This document shows, piece by piece, positions 5,882-5,970 of a DNA stretch of 5,970 bases. The stretch lies in assembly GCA_036276235.1 (NCBI GenBank), contig DATBDZ010000254.1, positions 1-5,970 on the forward strand, given 5' to 3'. The notes beneath the pieces are model-generated. The model saw only the letters and a list, made by a program, of their open reading frames with translations. It was not told the origin of the DNA and ran no database searches. The first letter of the stretch is position 1. The number at the start of each line of letters is the position of its first letter. A program made the translations under genes and the position numbers. This stretch comes from JANWHF01 sp036276235. GTDB lineage: Bacteria > Planctomycetota > Phycisphaerae > Tepidisphaerales > Tepidisphaeraceae.

Positions 5882-5970
5882 TTATTGTCCCGCGGCAAAG
5901 CCGTGCGTGTGGCCGCTTTCGCCGGGGACGTACAGCGTTCCTTCCGGATGCTGCGGCGGCTGGTCTTCTT
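5882..5970 (-). CDS. Unidentified protein, C-terminal end only
   Basis: A minus-strand frame enters from the right edge and ends at TAA (5884-5882). The visible last 28 residues run from EDQPPQHPEG through TLYVPGESGHTHGFAAGQ. They are hydrophilic, rich in Gly, His and Pro, and show no membrane segment or motif I recognise. Support is modest: the frame is open from the edge to the stop, it is convergent with amt, and a strong palindrome separates the two stops as expected between real convergent genes. I cannot assign a function, and the segment is too short to exclude a chance open frame. Confidence 0.45.
   Translation of the reverse strand, partial: EDQPPQHPEGTLYVPGESGHTHGFAAGQ

Noticed and set aside
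1..5970. CRISPR arrays, tRNA or rRNA genes, insertion sequences with transposase genes, and defence or biosynthetic clusters.
   Set aside because: No regularly spaced direct repeats, tRNA-like cloverleafs, transposase frames or cluster enzymes were seen on either strand.

Overview
The window most likely comes from a planctomycete or a close PVC-group relative. The main reason is the large secreted protein at 1100-4237. It combines an N-terminal propeller-type dehydrogenase domain, a long alpha-helical HEAT-like middle and a C-terminal CxxCH haem domain, an architecture heavily expanded in Planctomycetota and Verrucomicrobiota. A BlaI-type repressor beside an M56-type membrane protein fits the same group, as does the moderately high GC content. 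No rRNA or other lineage marker is present, so this placement is inference.

Layout from left to right. (1) Positions 1-106, minus strand: the first 35 codons of a probable BlaR1/M56-type membrane peptidase, cut by the window edge. (2) 107-433: a gap holding two 43-44 bp REP-like hairpin units in opposite orientation (125-168 and 208-250), then about 180 bp with little structure. (3) 434-832, minus strand: a BlaI/MecI/CopY-family winged-helix repressor, presumably paired with the M56 gene downstream of it. (4) 833-1099: the divergent intergenic region, with a possible blaI-type promoter and a nearly contiguous array of perfect hairpins (915-1013). (5) 1100-4237, plus strand: the PVC-type propeller/HEAT/cytochrome c protein. 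(6) 4339-5778, plus strand: a complete Amt-family ammonium transporter, 101 nt downstream. (7) 5804-5847: a perfect 44-bp palindrome between convergent genes, probably a bidirectional terminator or a mobile palindromic repeat. (8) 5882-5970, minus strand: the C-terminal 28 codons of an unidentified gene.

Functionally, the left pair looks like a signal-responsive repressor/protease module. The haem protein probably performs an oxidation outside the cytoplasmic membrane and passes electrons to a cytochrome chain. The ammonium transporter supplies nitrogen; no P-II (glnK) gene lies beside it here. Nothing in the sequence ties these genes into one pathway.

The protein-coding content belongs to known families. 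The more unusual content is non-coding: four hairpins in two separate places share the hexamer GTACTC as loop plus closing pair although their stems differ, and there is the large nested palindrome. I found no evidence of a new multi-gene system.
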